In this document: one piece after another, positions 54,264-64,000 of the stretch
How the letters are laid out: every line of letters begins with the position of its first letter
Position numbering within the stretch: position 1 is the stretch's first letter
From: Pseudomonas mosselii
Lineage (GTDB): Bacteria; Pseudomonadota; Gammaproteobacteria; Pseudomonadales; Pseudomonadaceae
Direction: 5' to 3'
NCBI RefSeq assembly: GCF_019823065.1
Contig: NZ_CP081966.1
Location: forward strand, 4,991,501 to 5,055,500
DNA length: 64,000 nt
Notes under the pieces: model-generated
The model's database searches: none
What the model was told of the DNA's origin: nothing
What the model saw: only the letters and a program-made list of their open reading frames with translations
Program-made: the position numbers and the translations under genes

Positions 54264-55109
54264 TTACCCCTTGACCGCGCCGGCGGTCAGCCCGCGCACG
54301 AAATACTTGCCCGCGACCACGTAGACCAGCAGCGTCGGCAGCCCGGCGATCATCGCCGCGGCCATGTCGACGTTGTATTCCTTGGCCCCGGTGCTGGTGT
54401 TGACCAGGTTGTTGAGGGCCACGGTGATCGGTTGCGAGTCGCCGCTGGAGAACACCACGCCGAACAGGAAGTCGTTCCAGATCTGGGTGAACTGCCAGAT
54501 CAGGCAGACCATGATGATCGGCGTCGACATCGGCAGGATGATCCGCCCGAAGATGGTGAAGAACCCGGCGCCGTCCAGCCGCGCGGCCTTGACCAGCGCC
54601 TCGGGGATGCTCACGTAGTAGTTGCGGAAGAACAGCGTGGTGAAGGCCAGGCCGTACACCACATGCACCAGCACCAGCCCGCTGGTGGTGCTGGCCAGGC
54701 CCAGCTTGCCGAGGGTGAACGAGGCCGGCAGCAGCACGGTCTGGAACGGCAGGAAGCAGCCGAACAGCAACAGGCCGAAGAACAGCTGCGAGCCACGGAA
54801 GCGCCACATCGACAGCACATAGCCGTTGAGCGCGCCAATGGCCGTGGAAATCAATACCGCCGGCACGGTGATCAGGATCGAGTTGACGAAGTAGCCGCTG
54901 ACCGTGGCCCAGGCCTTGCTCCAGCCGATGGCGGTGAACACGGTGGGCCAGCTCAGCAGGTTGCCGCTGCCGATGTCCTCGGGGGTCTTGAAGCTGGTCA
55001 GCAGCATCACCACCAGCGGCACCAGGTACAGCAGCACGGCCAGCAGCAGCACGGCGTGGACGGCGACGCGGCTGAGGTTCAGCGCCGGTTTGTCGATCGG
55101 GCTAGTCAT
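54264..55109 (-). CDS. gtsC: Glucose ABC transporter permease GtsC
   Basis: A 281-residue permease of the MalG type with six membrane spans. The EAA loop is YYVSIPEALVKAARLDGAGF, which docks the ATPase. The ATG at 55109 starts MTSPIDKPALNLSRVAVHAV; a longer frame would run through gtsB. It overlaps gtsB by eight bases. Confidence 0.94.
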   Translation of the reverse strand: MTSPIDKPALNLSRVAVHAVLLLAVLLYLVPLVVMLLTSFKTPEDIGSGNLLSWPTVFTAIGWSKAWATVSGYFVNSILITVPAVLISTAIGALNGYVLSMWRFRGSQLFFGLLLFGCFLPFQTVLLPASFTLGKLGLASTTSGLVLVHVVYGLAFTTLFFRNYYVSIPEALVKAARLDGAGFFTIFGRIILPMSTPIIMVCLIWQFTQIWNDFLFGVVFSSGDSQPITVALNNLVNTSTGAKEYNVDMAAAMIAGLPTLLVYVVAGKYFVRGLTAGAVKG

Positions 55110-56010
55110 GGCGTTTCCCCCGCAGCTCGGAGTACAGGTAAGGCACGAGGATTGCCAGGATGGCGCCCAGCATGAGGATCGCGCTGGCCGAGCCCATGCC
55201 CATCTGCCCGCGGCTGAAGGTGAACGAGTACATGAACATGGCCGGCAGGTCCGAGGAGTAGCCCGGGCCACCAGCAGTCATCGCCGCCACCAGGTCGAAG
55301 CTCTTGATCGCGATGTGCGAAAGGATCATCAGCGAGCTGAAGAACACCGGGCGCAGGCTGGGCAGCACCACGGTCCAGTAGATGCGCGGCAGGCTGGCGC
55401 CGTCGAGCTGGGCGGCGCGGATGATCGACGGGTCGACGCCACGCAGACCGGCGAGGAACATCGCCATGATGAATCCCGAGGCCTGCCACACGGCGGCGAT
55501 CACCAGGCAGTAGACCACGCGATCGGGGTCGATCAGCCAGTCCAGGCGAAAGCCTTCCCAGCCCCAGTCGCGAAGCAGCTTGTCCAGACCCATGCCGGGG
55601 TTGAGCAGCCACTTCCAGGCGGTACCGGTGACGATCATCGACAGGGCCATGGGATACAGGTAAATGGTGCGGATGAAACCTTCGCGGCGGATGCGCTGGT
55701 CAAGCAGCACGGCAAGGAACACGCCGATGGCCAGGGTGATGCCGATGAACAGTCCACCGAACAGCAGCAGGTTCTTGCTCGCCACCCACCAGCGGTCGTT
55801 GTCGAACAGCCGGGCGTACTGCGCCAGGCCCGCCCACTTGTAAGTAGGCAGGAAGGTCGAGGTGGTGAACGAGAGGACGAAGGTCCACAGGATGTAGCCG
55901 TAGAAACCCACCAGGACGATGAACATGCTCGGCGCCAGCACCAGCTTCGGTAGCCAGCGCTGCAGCGCGTCCAGGGGGGATGCCCGCAGGCGGGCGGTTG
56001 CTGTGGTCAT
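55102..56010 (-). CDS. gtsB: Glucose ABC transporter permease GtsB
   Basis: A 302-residue permease of the MalF type with six membrane spans, starting MTTATARLRASPLDALQRWL. The EAA loop reads LRGVDPSIIRAAQLDGASLP. It pairs with GtsC in the inner membrane. It is separated from gtsA by about 190 bp that hold a REP pair. Confidence 0.94.
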   Translation of the reverse strand: MTTATARLRASPLDALQRWLPKLVLAPSMFIVLVGFYGYILWTFVLSFTTSTFLPTYKWAGLAQYARLFDNDRWWVASKNLLLFGGLFIGITLAIGVFLAVLLDQRIRREGFIRTIYLYPMALSMIVTGTAWKWLLNPGMGLDKLLRDWGWEGFRLDWLIDPDRVVYCLVIAAVWQASGFIMAMFLAGLRGVDPSIIRAAQLDGASLPRIYWTVVLPSLRPVFFSSLMILSHIAIKSFDLVAAMTAGGPGYSSDLPAMFMYSFTFSRGQMGMGSASAILMLGAILAILVPYLYSELRGKRHD

Positions 56011-56043
56011 GGTTCAGATCTCGTTTCGAGAACGACTCGGAGC

Positions 56044-56179
56044 CCTGTGGGAGCGGCCTTGCGTCGCGAGAGGGCTGCGCAGCAGCCCCGGGGCTTGATG
56101 AGCTAAGCCGGAGGGACTGTCCTGCTGGGTTCCGGGACCGCTACGCGGTCCTTTCGCGACACAAGGCCGCTCCCACAGG
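56044..56179. repeat. REP pair between gtsA and gtsB
   Basis: The left arm is CCTGTGGGAGCGGCCTTGCG followed by TCGCGAG and a GGGCTGCGCAGCAGCCC stem. The right arm (56151-56179) ends AAGGCCGCTCCCACAGG. It sits inside the transporter operon after the binding-protein gene. Confidence 0.82.
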
Positions 56180-56198
56180 AAGCCTCGCCAGACAAGGA

Positions 56199-57485
56199 CT
56201 ACTGAGCCGCCTTCACCGCCGAGTAGAGTTTCTTCGCCGCATCCGCAGGATCGGCCTTAGGATCGTTGATGTAGTTGGTCACCACATCGAAGAACGCCCC
56301 CTGCACCGCCAGCGTGGTGGCCATGTTGTGCGCCATGCTCGGTTGCAGGCCGCCGGTCTTGGCGTCGGCCAGGAAGTCCTTGGCCGCGGTCTGGGCGCAG
56401 CTGTCGAAACCGTACTTGCCCATGTCGGCGAGCATGTCGTTACGCACCGGGATCGAGCCTTTGTTGATGCTGAAGACCTTCTGGAAGTCCTCGCCCAGCA
56501 CCTTGCGGGCGATGTCCTGCTGGCCCGCTGCGGTACCCTTGTCCTTCTGCTTGAACACCACCAGCGAGTCGATGTTGTAGAGGAAGGCCTGGTCGGTGCC
56601 TGGGAAGGCCACGCACTGGTAGTCCTTGCCGGCGGTCTTCTTGGCCAGGGTCCATTCGCTCTTGGCCCAGTCGCCCATGATCTGCATCCCGGCCTTGCCG
56701 TTGATGACCTTGGCCGCCTCCAAGTTCCAGTCCTGGCCCTTGCCGTCAGGGTCCATGTAGGTGGCGACTTTCTTCAGCTCGGTGAGCGCCTTGACCATCT
56801 CGGGACCGGTCAGGGCATCCTTGTCCAGTTCGACAAGGGCCTTCTTGTAACCCTCGACGCCCATCACCGAGAGCACCACATTCTCGAACACGGTGCTGTC
56901 CTGCCACGGCTGGCCACCGTGGGCCAGTGGGATGAAACCGGCGGTCTTGAGCTTGTCGGCAGCGGCGTAGAATTCATCGAGGGTGGTCGGGGCCTTGTCG
57001 ATACCGGCCTTCTTGAACACTTCCGGATTGATCCACAGCCAGTTGATACGGTGGATGTTCACCGGCACGGCCACATAGTCGCCGTCGTACTTCACGGTGT
57101 CGGCGACTTTCTTGTCGAGCAGGCTATCCCACTTCTCTTCCTTGGCAACGTCCTTGAGCACATCGGTGTCGAGCAGGCCGGTGGATGCCCACTCCTGGAT
57201 ATCCGGGCCTTTGATCTGCGCCACTCCAGGGGGGTTACCGGCCACCGCGCGACTCTTGAGCACGGTCATGGCGGTAGAGCCACCGCCCCCGGCCACGGCG
57301 CCGTCCTTCCAGGTGAAACCGTCCTTCTCGACCTGGGCCTTGAGCACATCGACCGCGGCCTTTTCACCGCCGGAGGTCCACCAATGGACGACTTCCACAC
57401 TGCCTTTGGAATCGGCGGCCTGGGCACTGAGGGAAAACAGGGAGGCAAAGGAGATCGCGGCGGCGAGACGAAGCGTCGAATGCAT
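56199..57485 (-). CDS. gtsA: Glucose ABC transporter periplasmic binding protein GtsA
   Basis: A 428-residue family 1 solute-binding protein. From the ATG at 57485 it has a Sec signal peptide ([19 protein letters not shown], mature start [19 protein letters not shown]). Conserved phrases include [34 protein letters not shown] and [13 protein letters not shown]. It delivers glucose to GtsBC. A TAG stop is followed by a REP pair. A longer frame upstream is spurious. Confidence 0.95.
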   Translation of the reverse strand: MHSTLRLAAAISFASLFSLSAQAADSKGSVEVVHWWTSGGEKAAVDVLKAQVEKDGFTWKDGAVAGGGGSTAMTVLKSRAVAGNPPGVAQIKGPDIQEWASTGLLDTDVLKDVAKEEKWDSLLDKKVADTVKYDGDYVAVPVNIHRINWLWINPEVFKKAGIDKAPTTLDEFYAAADKLKTAGFIPLAHGGQPWQDSTVFENVVLSVMGVEGYKKALVELDKDALTGPEMVKALTELKKVATYMDPDGKGQDWNLEAAKVINGKAGMQIMGDWAKSEWTLAKKTAGKDYQCVAFPGTDQAFLYNIDSLVVFKQKDKGTAAGQQDIARKVLGEDFQKVFSINKGSIPVRNDMLADMGKYGFDSCAQTAAKDFLADAKTGGLQPSMAHNMATTLAVQGAFFDVVTNYINDPKADPADAAKKLYSAVKAAQ

Positions 57486-57600
57486 GGGAATACCTTTCTT
57501 GTTGTTATGCGAGGCAAGACTGTCGCTTGCATGGCATGGAGTGTAGGGAGCCCGCGCCCGCCGCCAGGTAACGAACGGATGCGCGAATGTCATCGTTTGG

Positions 57601-58818
57601 TTACAAAGCCAGGGCCGTGGCCAGGCTCGGCGCCAGCGGCAGGCGGGGCAGCAGCAGGGCCTGGTAGGCGTGGTAGAGGTCGGGTTTGCCGCCCCAGATC
57701 CGCGCGCTGGGCAGCAGCGCCGGGTCCAGCTCGTGATGCCAACTGCCGTGGCCGCGGTCGATGAAGTGGCTGGCGATGAAGTCCCAGAAGCAGCGATACC
57801 AATGTTCATATTGCGCCTCGCCGGTACGTCGCAACAGGGCCGCGGCGGTGGCGCTGGCCTCGGCATGCACCCAGTGCAGGCGTTCGCGCACCACCGGTCG
57901 GTTGCGCCAGTCCAGTGTATAGACCAGCCCCGGGGCGCCATCAGCCTGCCAGGCATGGCGGCAGGCACTGTCGAACAGGCCCCTGGCGGCGGGCAGCAAA
58001 GCAGCCGGCGCCGGCAATTGCGCCCGCTGCAGGGCCGCTTCCAGGTGCAGCACCAGACGGGCCCATTCGAAGGCATGGCCGGGCGTGGTGCCGTAGGGAC
58101 GGAAGCCGTCGGCGGGGTTGTCACGGTTGTAGTCGGGTAACGCCTGCCAGAGCGCGTCGAAATGCTCGGTGACCCGCAAACCATCGGCGGCGGCCTGGGC
58201 CAGGATCAAGCGTTCGACGATCCGCAGGGCGCGGCGCAGCCACAGCGTGTCGCCGGTCACATCGGCCAGGGCGAGAAACGCCTCGACGCCGTGCATGTTG
58301 CTGTTGGCGCCACGGTAAGCCTCCGCGTGCCCCCAGTCGCGGGAGAACGACTCGCGCAAGGCGCCCTCCTCCTCGCACCAGAAGCGCTGCTCGATGACCC
58401 GGACCACGGCATCGAGCAGTGCCTGGGCCTGCGTGATACCCGCTACCACCGCCGAGCTGGCGGCAAGGGCGACGAAGGCATGCAGGTAGGCGGCCTTGCC
58501 AGTGTCGCCGTGGCCTTCGGGCTGGGCGTACCAGCCGTCGTGCTCCTGGTCGCGCAGCGGGCCCAGCAGGGCCTCGACGCCATGCTCGACCAGCTCGCGG
58601 CAACCCGGAACGCCCTGGATATGCGCCAGGGCGAAGCTATGGGTCATGCGCGCGGTGTTCATGGTCTCGGCCAGGGCGCAACGGGGCAGGCGGCCTTCGT
58701 CGTCGAGGTTGCCGAACCCCTGGGGCAGGCGCGAAGCCCTGGCGAAGGCAAGCAGGCGCAGGGCCTCGGCGTCGAGCCAGGCATGGTGTGTCGGGGAGTC
58801 GATCCAGCGGTTGGCCAT
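57601..58818 (-). CDS. AGE-family (N-acylglucosamine 2-epimerase-like) protein
   Basis: A 405-residue cytoplasmic protein with the (alpha/alpha)6-barrel of the AGE family. Visible phrases: [59 protein letters not shown] and [18 protein letters not shown], with the His residues expected at the active site. In this family the activity could be mannose or glucose isomerisation to fructose (YihS-like). It sits between the gtrS sensor and gtsA, which suggests a role with hexoses; the actual substrate is unproven. Confidence 0.85.
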   Translation of the reverse strand: MANRWIDSPTHHAWLDAEALRLLAFARASRLPQGFGNLDDEGRLPRCALAETMNTARMTHSFALAHIQGVPGCRELVEHGVEALLGPLRDQEHDGWYAQPEGHGDTGKAAYLHAFVALAASSAVVAGITQAQALLDAVVRVIEQRFWCEEEGALRESFSRDWGHAEAYRGANSNMHGVEAFLALADVTGDTLWLRRALRIVERLILAQAAADGLRVTEHFDALWQALPDYNRDNPADGFRPYGTTPGHAFEWARLVLHLEAALQRAQLPAPAALLPAARGLFDSACRHAWQADGAPGLVYTLDWRNRPVVRERLHWVHAEASATAAALLRRTGEAQYEHWYRCFWDFIASHFIDRGHGSWHHELDPALLPSARIWGGKPDLYHAYQALLLPRLPLAPSLATALAL

Positions 58819-58895
58819 GGACGTGGTCTTCCTTGTTGTTGTCAGCCGATTCTAGTCAGCCGTCCTGGCTGGCATGTCACGAAGACCGGCTCGAT

Positions 58896-58913
58896 TGTCA
58901 CCATCTAGTGACA
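58896..58913. promoter_or_regulatory. Dyad upstream of the AGE-gts genes
   Basis: TGTCAC-CATCTA-GTGACA is a perfect 6-6-6 dyad in the gap between the end of gtrS and the AGE-family start. A further TGTCAC lies at 58875-58880, 21 bp away. It could be a binding site for GltR or another regulator; nothing in the sequence settles which. Confidence 0.4.
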
Positions 58914-58934
58914 TCAGGCCCCGGTAGGAGCGTG

Positions 58935-60389
58935 TCAATCGGTTGTACGGGGTAGGTACAAGGTCACCCGCAGTCCACCCTCACGCAGGTTGAACAGGCT
59001 CACCTCGCCACCATGGCTGTGGGCAATGTTGCGCGCGATCCCCAGCCCCAGCCCATAGCCCTGCTGCTGCCCGGCCAGCCGGAAATGCGGCTCGAACACC
59101 TGCTCCAGGCGCTGCTCCGGCACCCCCGGCCCCTGGTCGTCCACCTGCAGGACAAAGCTCTCGGCACTGTCGAGAATCCGCAGGTGCGCCCGCTCGCCGT
59201 ACTTTATGGCGTTATCGATCAGGTTGCCGATGCAGCGGCGCAGGGCCAGTGACTTGCCGAGGTACGGTGCCAGCGCCTGCCCCTCGAGGGTGATGCGCCC
59301 GTCGCCGAGGTAAGGCTCGGCGAGCATCTCCAGCACCTGGTTGAGGTCAATCGGCTCGATGTTCTCGTGAATGTCGGTGTCCTTGACGCATTGCAGCGCC
59401 CCCTTGACCAGCAGCTCCAGCTCGTCGAGGTCGCGGCTGAACTTCGCTTGCAGCTTCTCGTCCTCGAGCAGTTCGACCCGCAGCCGCAGGCGCGTGATCG
59501 GTGTGCGCAAGTCATGAGAGATGGCGCTGAACAGCTGGGCGCGCTCGGTGAGATAGCGGCTGATCCGCTCGCGCATGCTGTTGAACGCCCGCCCCACCTC
59601 GACCACTTCGCTGCCGCCGCCCTCGGCCACCGGGGCCACATCGGCGCCCAGCGACATTTCCCGCGCCGCCCGCGCCAGGCGCTTGAGCGGCCGGCTCTGC
59701 CAATGCACCAACAGGCCGATGAACAGCAACAGCAGGGCAGTGGTCATGGCAATGAAGCCGATCTGCTGACGCGGCAGGCGCTCGGCCTCGAGGCTGGTGT
59801 AAGGCTCGGGCAGCAGCGAGGCGATGTACAGCCACTCGCCCTCACCCAGGCGGATCTGGGTCACCAGCACCGGCGGGTTGAGCGGCTCCAGGGTCAACGA
59901 GTAGTGCGCCCAGGAGCGAGGCAGCTCATCGAGCTTCAGGCCGCTGTTGAAGATCCGCAGGTCGTCGGGGCTGACGAATTCGACGGAGATTTCCATCTGC
60001 TGGCCCAGGCGCTCATGCAACACGTCCTGGAACACGTCGATCACCGCCTGCTTGCGCGGGGTGATCGGCAGCACCGGCATATCCAGCGGCTTGACGTTGA
60101 GCGAAACGAAGAAGCGCGTTCCGCCCATGCTGCGCAACTGGTCGAGGACCATGGGCCGGTAGGCCACCGGCAGCGAACGGAAGTAGCTGACGCTGGCGCT
60201 CATCGAATGAGCCAGGCTGCCGGCGCTGGCACGCAGGCCCTGCAGCTGGCTGGCGCGCAGTTGCGCCACCCAGATCAGGCTCGACAGCCCCTGGGCCAGC
60301 AACACCACCAGCAAGGTCAGCAGCAGCATGCGCCCCAGAAGCGAGCGCGGCAGCAGGCGCCAGCGGCGTTCGCTAGGCCGGGCAGACAT
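58935..60389 (-). CDS. gtrS: Sensor histidine kinase GtrS/GltS
   Basis: A 484-residue membrane sensor. Two membrane spans (MLLLTLLVVLLAQGLSSLIW near the start, TALLLLFIGLLVHWQSRPL at about 220) flank a periplasmic sensor domain. A HAMP domain, the phosphorylated His in LFSAISHDLRTPITRLRLR and the ATPase motifs (NLIDNAIKYG, DDQGPGVPEQRLEQVFEP, GYGLGLGIARNIAHSHGG) follow. It is coupled to gltR by a 17-base overlap. It is thought to sense 2-ketogluconate or glucose-pathway intermediates and control gts, edd and glk. Confidence 0.93.
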   Translation of the reverse strand: MSARPSERRWRLLPRSLLGRMLLLTLLVVLLAQGLSSLIWVAQLRASQLQGLRASAGSLAHSMSASVSYFRSLPVAYRPMVLDQLRSMGGTRFFVSLNVKPLDMPVLPITPRKQAVIDVFQDVLHERLGQQMEISVEFVSPDDLRIFNSGLKLDELPRSWAHYSLTLEPLNPPVLVTQIRLGEGEWLYIASLLPEPYTSLEAERLPRQQIGFIAMTTALLLLFIGLLVHWQSRPLKRLARAAREMSLGADVAPVAEGGGSEVVEVGRAFNSMRERISRYLTERAQLFSAISHDLRTPITRLRLRVELLEDEKLQAKFSRDLDELELLVKGALQCVKDTDIHENIEPIDLNQVLEMLAEPYLGDGRITLEGQALAPYLGKSLALRRCIGNLIDNAIKYGERAHLRILDSAESFVLQVDDQGPGVPEQRLEQVFEPHFRLAGQQQGYGLGLGIARNIAHSHGGEVSLFNLREGGLRVTLYLPRTTD

Positions 60390-61095
60390 TGGCCGCCAGC
60401 AGGTAGCCGCTGCCGCGCACGGTGCGGATCAGCCGAGGGGGTTTTTCCGTGTCGCGCAGGCGCTGGCGCAGGCGACTGACCGCCATGTCGACGATACGGT
60501 CCAGCGGCATCGGCTCGCGCCCGCGGGTGGCGTTGCCGATGGTGTCGCGGTCGAGAATCTGCTGCGGGTGGTCGAGGAACAGCTTGAGCAGGGCGAAGTC
60601 GGCGCCGGAGAGGATCACCTCTTCGCCATCGCGGTGGAACAGGCGATGGCTGACCGTGTCCAGGCGCCAGTCGTCGAAGGCCAGTACCGCGCTGGCCGGC
60701 GCCGCCTGAGCGAAATCGGCGCGACGCAGCAAGGCCTTGATGCGCGCCTGCAGTTCACGTGGACTGAAGGGTTTGCCGAGGTAGTCGTCGGCACCCAGCT
60801 CCAGGCCGATGACCCGGTCGGCCTCGTCGGAACTGGCGGTGAGCATGATGATCGGCACCCGCGCCTGGCGTGGATGCTGGCGGACCCAGCGGCACAGGCT
60901 GAAGCCATCCTCGTCGGGCAGCATCACGTCGAGGATCACCAGGTCATAGGGGTTGGCATCCAGGGCACGGCGAAAGCCCTGGCCATCGGGTTCGGCATGG
61001 ACCTGCAGGCCGCAGCGGGCGAGGTAGGTCTGCAACAGTTCGCGGATGTCCTGGTCGTCATCGACCATCAGGATCGATTTGCCGGCAGTGGTCAC
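60373..61095 (-). CDS. gltR: OmpR-type response regulator GltR
   Basis: A 240-residue response regulator. The receiver has SILMVDDDQDIRELLQTYL with the acidic pair, the phosphorylated Asp in DLVILDVMLPDEDGFSL and the conserved Lys in YLGKPFSPREL. The C-terminal winged helix includes VDMAVSRLRQRLRDTEKPPR and LIRTVRGSGYLL. It lies just downstream of glk and overlaps gtrS. Confidence 0.95.
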   Translation of the reverse strand: MTTAGKSILMVDDDQDIRELLQTYLARCGLQVHAEPDGQGFRRALDANPYDLVILDVMLPDEDGFSLCRWVRQHPRQARVPIIMLTASSDEADRVIGLELGADDYLGKPFSPRELQARIKALLRRADFAQAAPASAVLAFDDWRLDTVSHRLFHRDGEEVILSGADFALLKLFLDHPQQILDRDTIGNATRGREPMPLDRIVDMAVSRLRQRLRDTEKPPRLIRTVRGSGYLLAANVCPA

Positions 61096-61147
61096 AATGG
61101 TCAGTCCTCTTGTTATTCGCAGATCTTAGTGTCTGCTGTGAGGGCCA

Positions 61148-61173
61148 ATCGCCGATGCGACTTGCCCCGCGAT
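61148..61173. repeat. Single REP element
   Basis: ATCGCCGATGCGACTTGCCC followed by CGCGAT, one unpaired arm in the gap between glk and gltR. It resembles the arms of the element at 5664-5760. Confidence 0.65.
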
Positions 61174-61178
61174 GACGC

Positions 61179-62135
61179 TCAATGATCCAACGCTTGCTGC
61201 AAGGCCACCCCGGCACCCAACAACCCGGAAAACTCCGCCGTCACCAGCCATACCGGCACCCCGGCGAAATAACCACTCATGCAGCCCTTGTCGGCGAAAC
61301 TCGCGGCGAATCCGCTGCCCAGGAACAACTCGGCGAAACGCGGAATCACCCCACCGACAATGTAGACCCCACCCCGGGCGCCCAGGGTGAGCACATTGTT
61401 GCCCGCCACCCGCCCGAGGAAGCGGCAGAACTGCTCGATCACCGCCAGTGCCCGGGGCTCGCTGGCCAGGGCCGCGTCGGTAATCTGCGCCGGAGTCTTG
61501 TGCGTCGGCGTGGCGCCGTCGAGCACACAGATCGCCTGGTACAAGCGCACCAACCCACCGCCACTGAGCACCGTCTCGGCGCTGACATGTCCGATCTGCC
61601 GGTGAATCTCCTGGTGGATCGCCGCCTCGCGGGCGTTGCCCACCGGCAGGTCGACATGCCCGCCCTCCCCCGGCAGCGCCAGCCAGTGCTCGCCCAGGCG
61701 CAGCAGGCTGCCCACGCCCAGGCCGGTGCCGGGGCCGATCACCAGCGCCGGGCGCGACGGATCGGCGTGGCCTGCGCAGACCTCGCGGAACTCACCGTCG
61801 CGCAGGCGCGTCATGCCCAGGGCCATGGCGGAAAAATCGTTGATCAGCAACAGGCGCTCGACCTGCAGCGTCTGGCAGAACGCGCTGCGGCTCAGGCGCC
61901 AGTGGTTGTTGGTGAAGCGGAATTCGTCGCCGTCCACGGGGCCGGCCACTGCCAGGCACACCGCCGCCAGGCCGCCACGGGCAATGCCCTGGTCGGCGAG
62001 GTAGGCCTCGATGGCCTGCTCGGGGCTGGTGTAGTCGGCGGTGGCCAGCACCTGGACCGCCTGCAGCTCATTGTCGCGCCACAAGGCGAAACGTGCGTTG
62101 GTGCCGCCGATGTCGCCGACCAGCAAGGCCTTCAT
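61179..62135 (-). CDS. glk: Glucokinase
   Basis: A 318-residue cytoplasmic glucokinase phosphorylating the glucose delivered by Gts. The phosphate loop is [16 protein letters not shown]. The sugar-binding region contains [14 protein letters not shown] and the second phosphate motif is [20 protein letters not shown] with [14 protein letters not shown]. It starts inside the edd stop (ATGA overlap), so edd and glk are coupled. Confidence 0.95.
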   Translation of the reverse strand: MKALLVGDIGGTNARFALWRDNELQAVQVLATADYTSPEQAIEAYLADQGIARGGLAAVCLAVAGPVDGDEFRFTNNHWRLSRSAFCQTLQVERLLLINDFSAMALGMTRLRDGEFREVCAGHADPSRPALVIGPGTGLGVGSLLRLGEHWLALPGEGGHVDLPVGNAREAAIHQEIHRQIGHVSAETVLSGGGLVRLYQAICVLDGATPTHKTPAQITDAALASEPRALAVIEQFCRFLGRVAGNNVLTLGARGGVYIVGGVIPRFAELFLGSGFAASFADKGCMSGYFAGVPVWLVTAEFSGLLGAGVALQQALDH

Positions 62136-63958
62136 TTGAGATTCTCCAGGGCCGAGGTGAAGGCGCTCGCGCCCTGTTCGGCCGAACTGAACGCCACGCG
62201 CATGAAGCCGAACAGCTCGCGCCCGCAGCCCAGGTCGTTGCCCGTGGGCGGCTCGGGCAGTTCACGGCTGGCCAGCTCCTCGGCCGAGACCATGATCCGC
62301 AGCGTGCCTTCGGCACCATCGACACGCACGATATCACCATCGCGCACCCGCGCCAGCGGGCCGCCATCGAAGGCTTCCGGGCACACGTGAATGGCCGCCG
62401 GAATCTTGCCCGAGGCGCCGGACATGCGCCCGTCGGTAACCAGCGCCACCTTGAAGCCGCGATCCTGCAGCACACCGAGGAAGGGTGTCAGCTTGTGCAG
62501 CTCAGGCATGCCGTTGCAACGCGGGCCCTGGAAGCGCACCACGGCGACGAAGTCGCGCTCCAGCTCTCCGGCCTTGAACGCATCGGCCAGCGCTTGCTGG
62601 TCGTGGAACACCCGGGCGGGCGCCTCGACCACGCGATGCTCCGGCGCCACCGCCGATACCTTCATCACGCCGCGCCCCAGGTTGCCCTCCATGACCCGCA
62701 GGCCGCCCTCGGCGGAGAACGGTCGTGCCACCGGGCGCAGAATGCTTTCGTCGAGGCTGTCCTTCGGCCCTTCGCGCCAGACCAGTTGGCCATCTTCGAG
62801 GAACGGCTCTTGGGTATAGCGGCGCAGGCCATGCCCGGCCACGGTGTTGACGTCCTCGTGCAGCAGGCCCGCGTCGAGCAGTTCGCGAATGAGGAACGCC
62901 ATGCCGCCGGAGGCCTGGAAGTGGTTGATGTCGGCCTTGCCGTTCGGATAGACGTGGGACAGCGTCGGCACCACCTCGGACAGGTCGGCCATGTCCTGCC
63001 AGGTCAGCTGGATGCCGGCGGCCTGGGCGATGGCCGGGATGTGCAGGGTGTGGTTGGTCGAGCCGCCGGTGGCGTGCAGGGCAACGATCGAGTTGACCAG
63101 CGCCTTTTCGTCGACGATCTCGCCGATGGGCATGAAATTGCCGCTGGCCTTGGTCATGCGCGTGACCTGGCGCGCGGCCTCGGCGGTGAGGGCGTCGCGC
63201 AGCGGCGTATACGGGTTGACGAACGAGGCGCCCGGCAGGTGCAGCCCCATCACCTCCATCACCAGCTGGTTGGTGTTGGCGGTGCCGTAGAAGGTGCAGG
63301 TGCCCGGACCGTGGTAACTCTTCATTTCCGATTCGAGCAATTGCTCGCGGGTGGCCTTGCCCTCGGCGTAGCGCTGGCGCACATCGGCCTTTTCCTTGTT
63401 GGAGATGCCCGAGACCATCGGCCCACCCGGCACGAAGATGGTCGGCAGATGACCGAAGCGCAACGCGCCCATCATCAGGCCGGGAACGATCTTGTCGCAG
63501 ATGCCCAGCATCAGGGCGGCGTCGAACATGTTGTGCGACAGGGCGATGGCGGTGGACATGGCGATCACTTCGCGGCTGGCGATGGCCAGCTCCATGCCCG
63601 GCTCGCCCTGGGTCACGCCATCGCACATGGCGGGCACGCCGCCGGCGAACTGGCCGACCGAGCCGACTTCGCGCAGGGCCTGCTTGATCTGTTCGGGGAA
63701 GTGCTGGTACGGCTGGTGCGCCGAGAGCATGTCGTTGTAGGCCGAGACGATGGCCACGTTGGCGGCGTTCATCAGGCGCAGGGTCTGCTTGTCCTCGCCG
63801 CCACAGCCGGCCACGCCATGGGCGAAGTTGGCGCACTGCAGGCTGGCGCGCATGGGTCCGTCACTGGCCGCCCCACGGATCAGCTCAAGGTAGCGTTCAC
63901 GGGTACGGCGGCTGCGGGCGATCAGCCGTTCGGTGACCTCAAGGATGCGCGGATGCAT
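62132..63958 (-). CDS. edd: 6-phosphogluconate dehydratase
   Basis: A 608-residue iron-sulfur dehydratase converting 6-phosphogluconate to KDPG. Three cluster cysteines are visible in [36 protein letters not shown] and [38 protein letters not shown] is the C-terminal family motif. Length is normal. It heads an edd-glk-gltR-gtrS run on the minus strand; its promoter lies mostly beyond the window edge (only 42 bp are visible and show nothing recognisable). Confidence 0.96.
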   Translation of the reverse strand: MHPRILEVTERLIARSRRTRERYLELIRGAASDGPMRASLQCANFAHGVAGCGGEDKQTLRLMNAANVAIVSAYNDMLSAHQPYQHFPEQIKQALREVGSVGQFAGGVPAMCDGVTQGEPGMELAIASREVIAMSTAIALSHNMFDAALMLGICDKIVPGLMMGALRFGHLPTIFVPGGPMVSGISNKEKADVRQRYAEGKATREQLLESEMKSYHGPGTCTFYGTANTNQLVMEVMGLHLPGASFVNPYTPLRDALTAEAARQVTRMTKASGNFMPIGEIVDEKALVNSIVALHATGGSTNHTLHIPAIAQAAGIQLTWQDMADLSEVVPTLSHVYPNGKADINHFQASGGMAFLIRELLDAGLLHEDVNTVAGHGLRRYTQEPFLEDGQLVWREGPKDSLDESILRPVARPFSAEGGLRVMEGNLGRGVMKVSAVAPEHRVVEAPARVFHDQQALADAFKAGELERDFVAVVRFQGPRCNGMPELHKLTPFLGVLQDRGFKVALVTDGRMSGASGKIPAAIHVCPEAFDGGPLARVRDGDIVRVDGAEGTLRIMVSAEELASRELPEPPTGNDLGCGRELFGFMRVAFSSAEQGASAFTSALENLK

Positions 63959-64000
63959 GTACTGGACTCCAGGCTAACTGTGGGGCGGCCTCCACTGGCC

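Noticed and set aside
57486..58184. Upstream extension of the gtsA frame into the AGE-family gene
   Set aside because: The signal peptide begins at the ATG at 57485; the extension is a shadow of the AGE gene.

Overview
The window reads as a chromosome segment of the Pseudomonas putida group. It is GC-rich, it carries many copies of the P. putida type of REP palindrome, and it holds the glucose-uptake and Entner-Doudoroff gene order familiar from that group (edd-glk-gltR-gtrS-gtsABCD-oprB-mutarotase, hexR divergent from zwf-pgl-eda, then leuA). Species-level comparisons are from memory; no search was possible.

Region 1 (1-8107) is an export locus. It holds part of a type II secretion system (secretin GspD, cut by the window edge, a short GspC and a separate GspK), a PhoX-type phosphatase with a Tat lipoprotein signal (uxpB-like), a SoxB/5'-nucleotidase-like Tat lipoprotein that seems to have lost its metal ligands, and a complete tatABC operon. 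Two sequences resembling PhoB boxes lie in its two divergent intergenic regions, so I infer a phosphate-starvation-controlled Tat plus type II secretion module.

Region 2 (8110-9286) is a small module of two overlapping hypothetical genes with a strongly structured upstream region. Near-identical REP pairs flank it in opposite orientation. Region 3 (9287-16370) is an N-acetylglucosamine operon: GntR/UTRA regulator, nagA, SIS-domain deaminase, fused PTS EIIA-HPr-EI and PTS EIICB.

Region 4 (16458-38804) is mostly housekeeping: Nif3-like protein, purL, mltF, tadA, a Tat-exported multicopper oxidase, a lipoprotein hydrolase, an autotransporter, guaBA, a zinc-ribbon protein, a TauE permease, a LysR regulator, an AmpD-type amidase, xseA, an M23 peptidase and leuA.

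Region 5 (38824-46783) is the accessory insert. Between the leuA terminator and the eda terminator sit five genes, all on the + strand, of no family I can assign a function to. Three of them (A, D, E) share an N-terminal membrane-anchor module. E looks like a fusion of that module to a copy of B. D carries a frameshift at a run of seven G. The block is followed by an ISL3-type insertion sequence with an 8-bp target duplication, placed in the T-tract of the eda terminator. This is the best candidate for an undescribed system.

Region 6 (46752-63958) is glucose catabolism. OprB brings glucose across the outer membrane, GtsABCD across the inner membrane, Glk phosphorylates it, Zwf-Pgl-Edd-Eda degrade it, and HexR and GtrS/GltR regulate. 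I saw no tRNA, rRNA, CRISPR array or replication origin.
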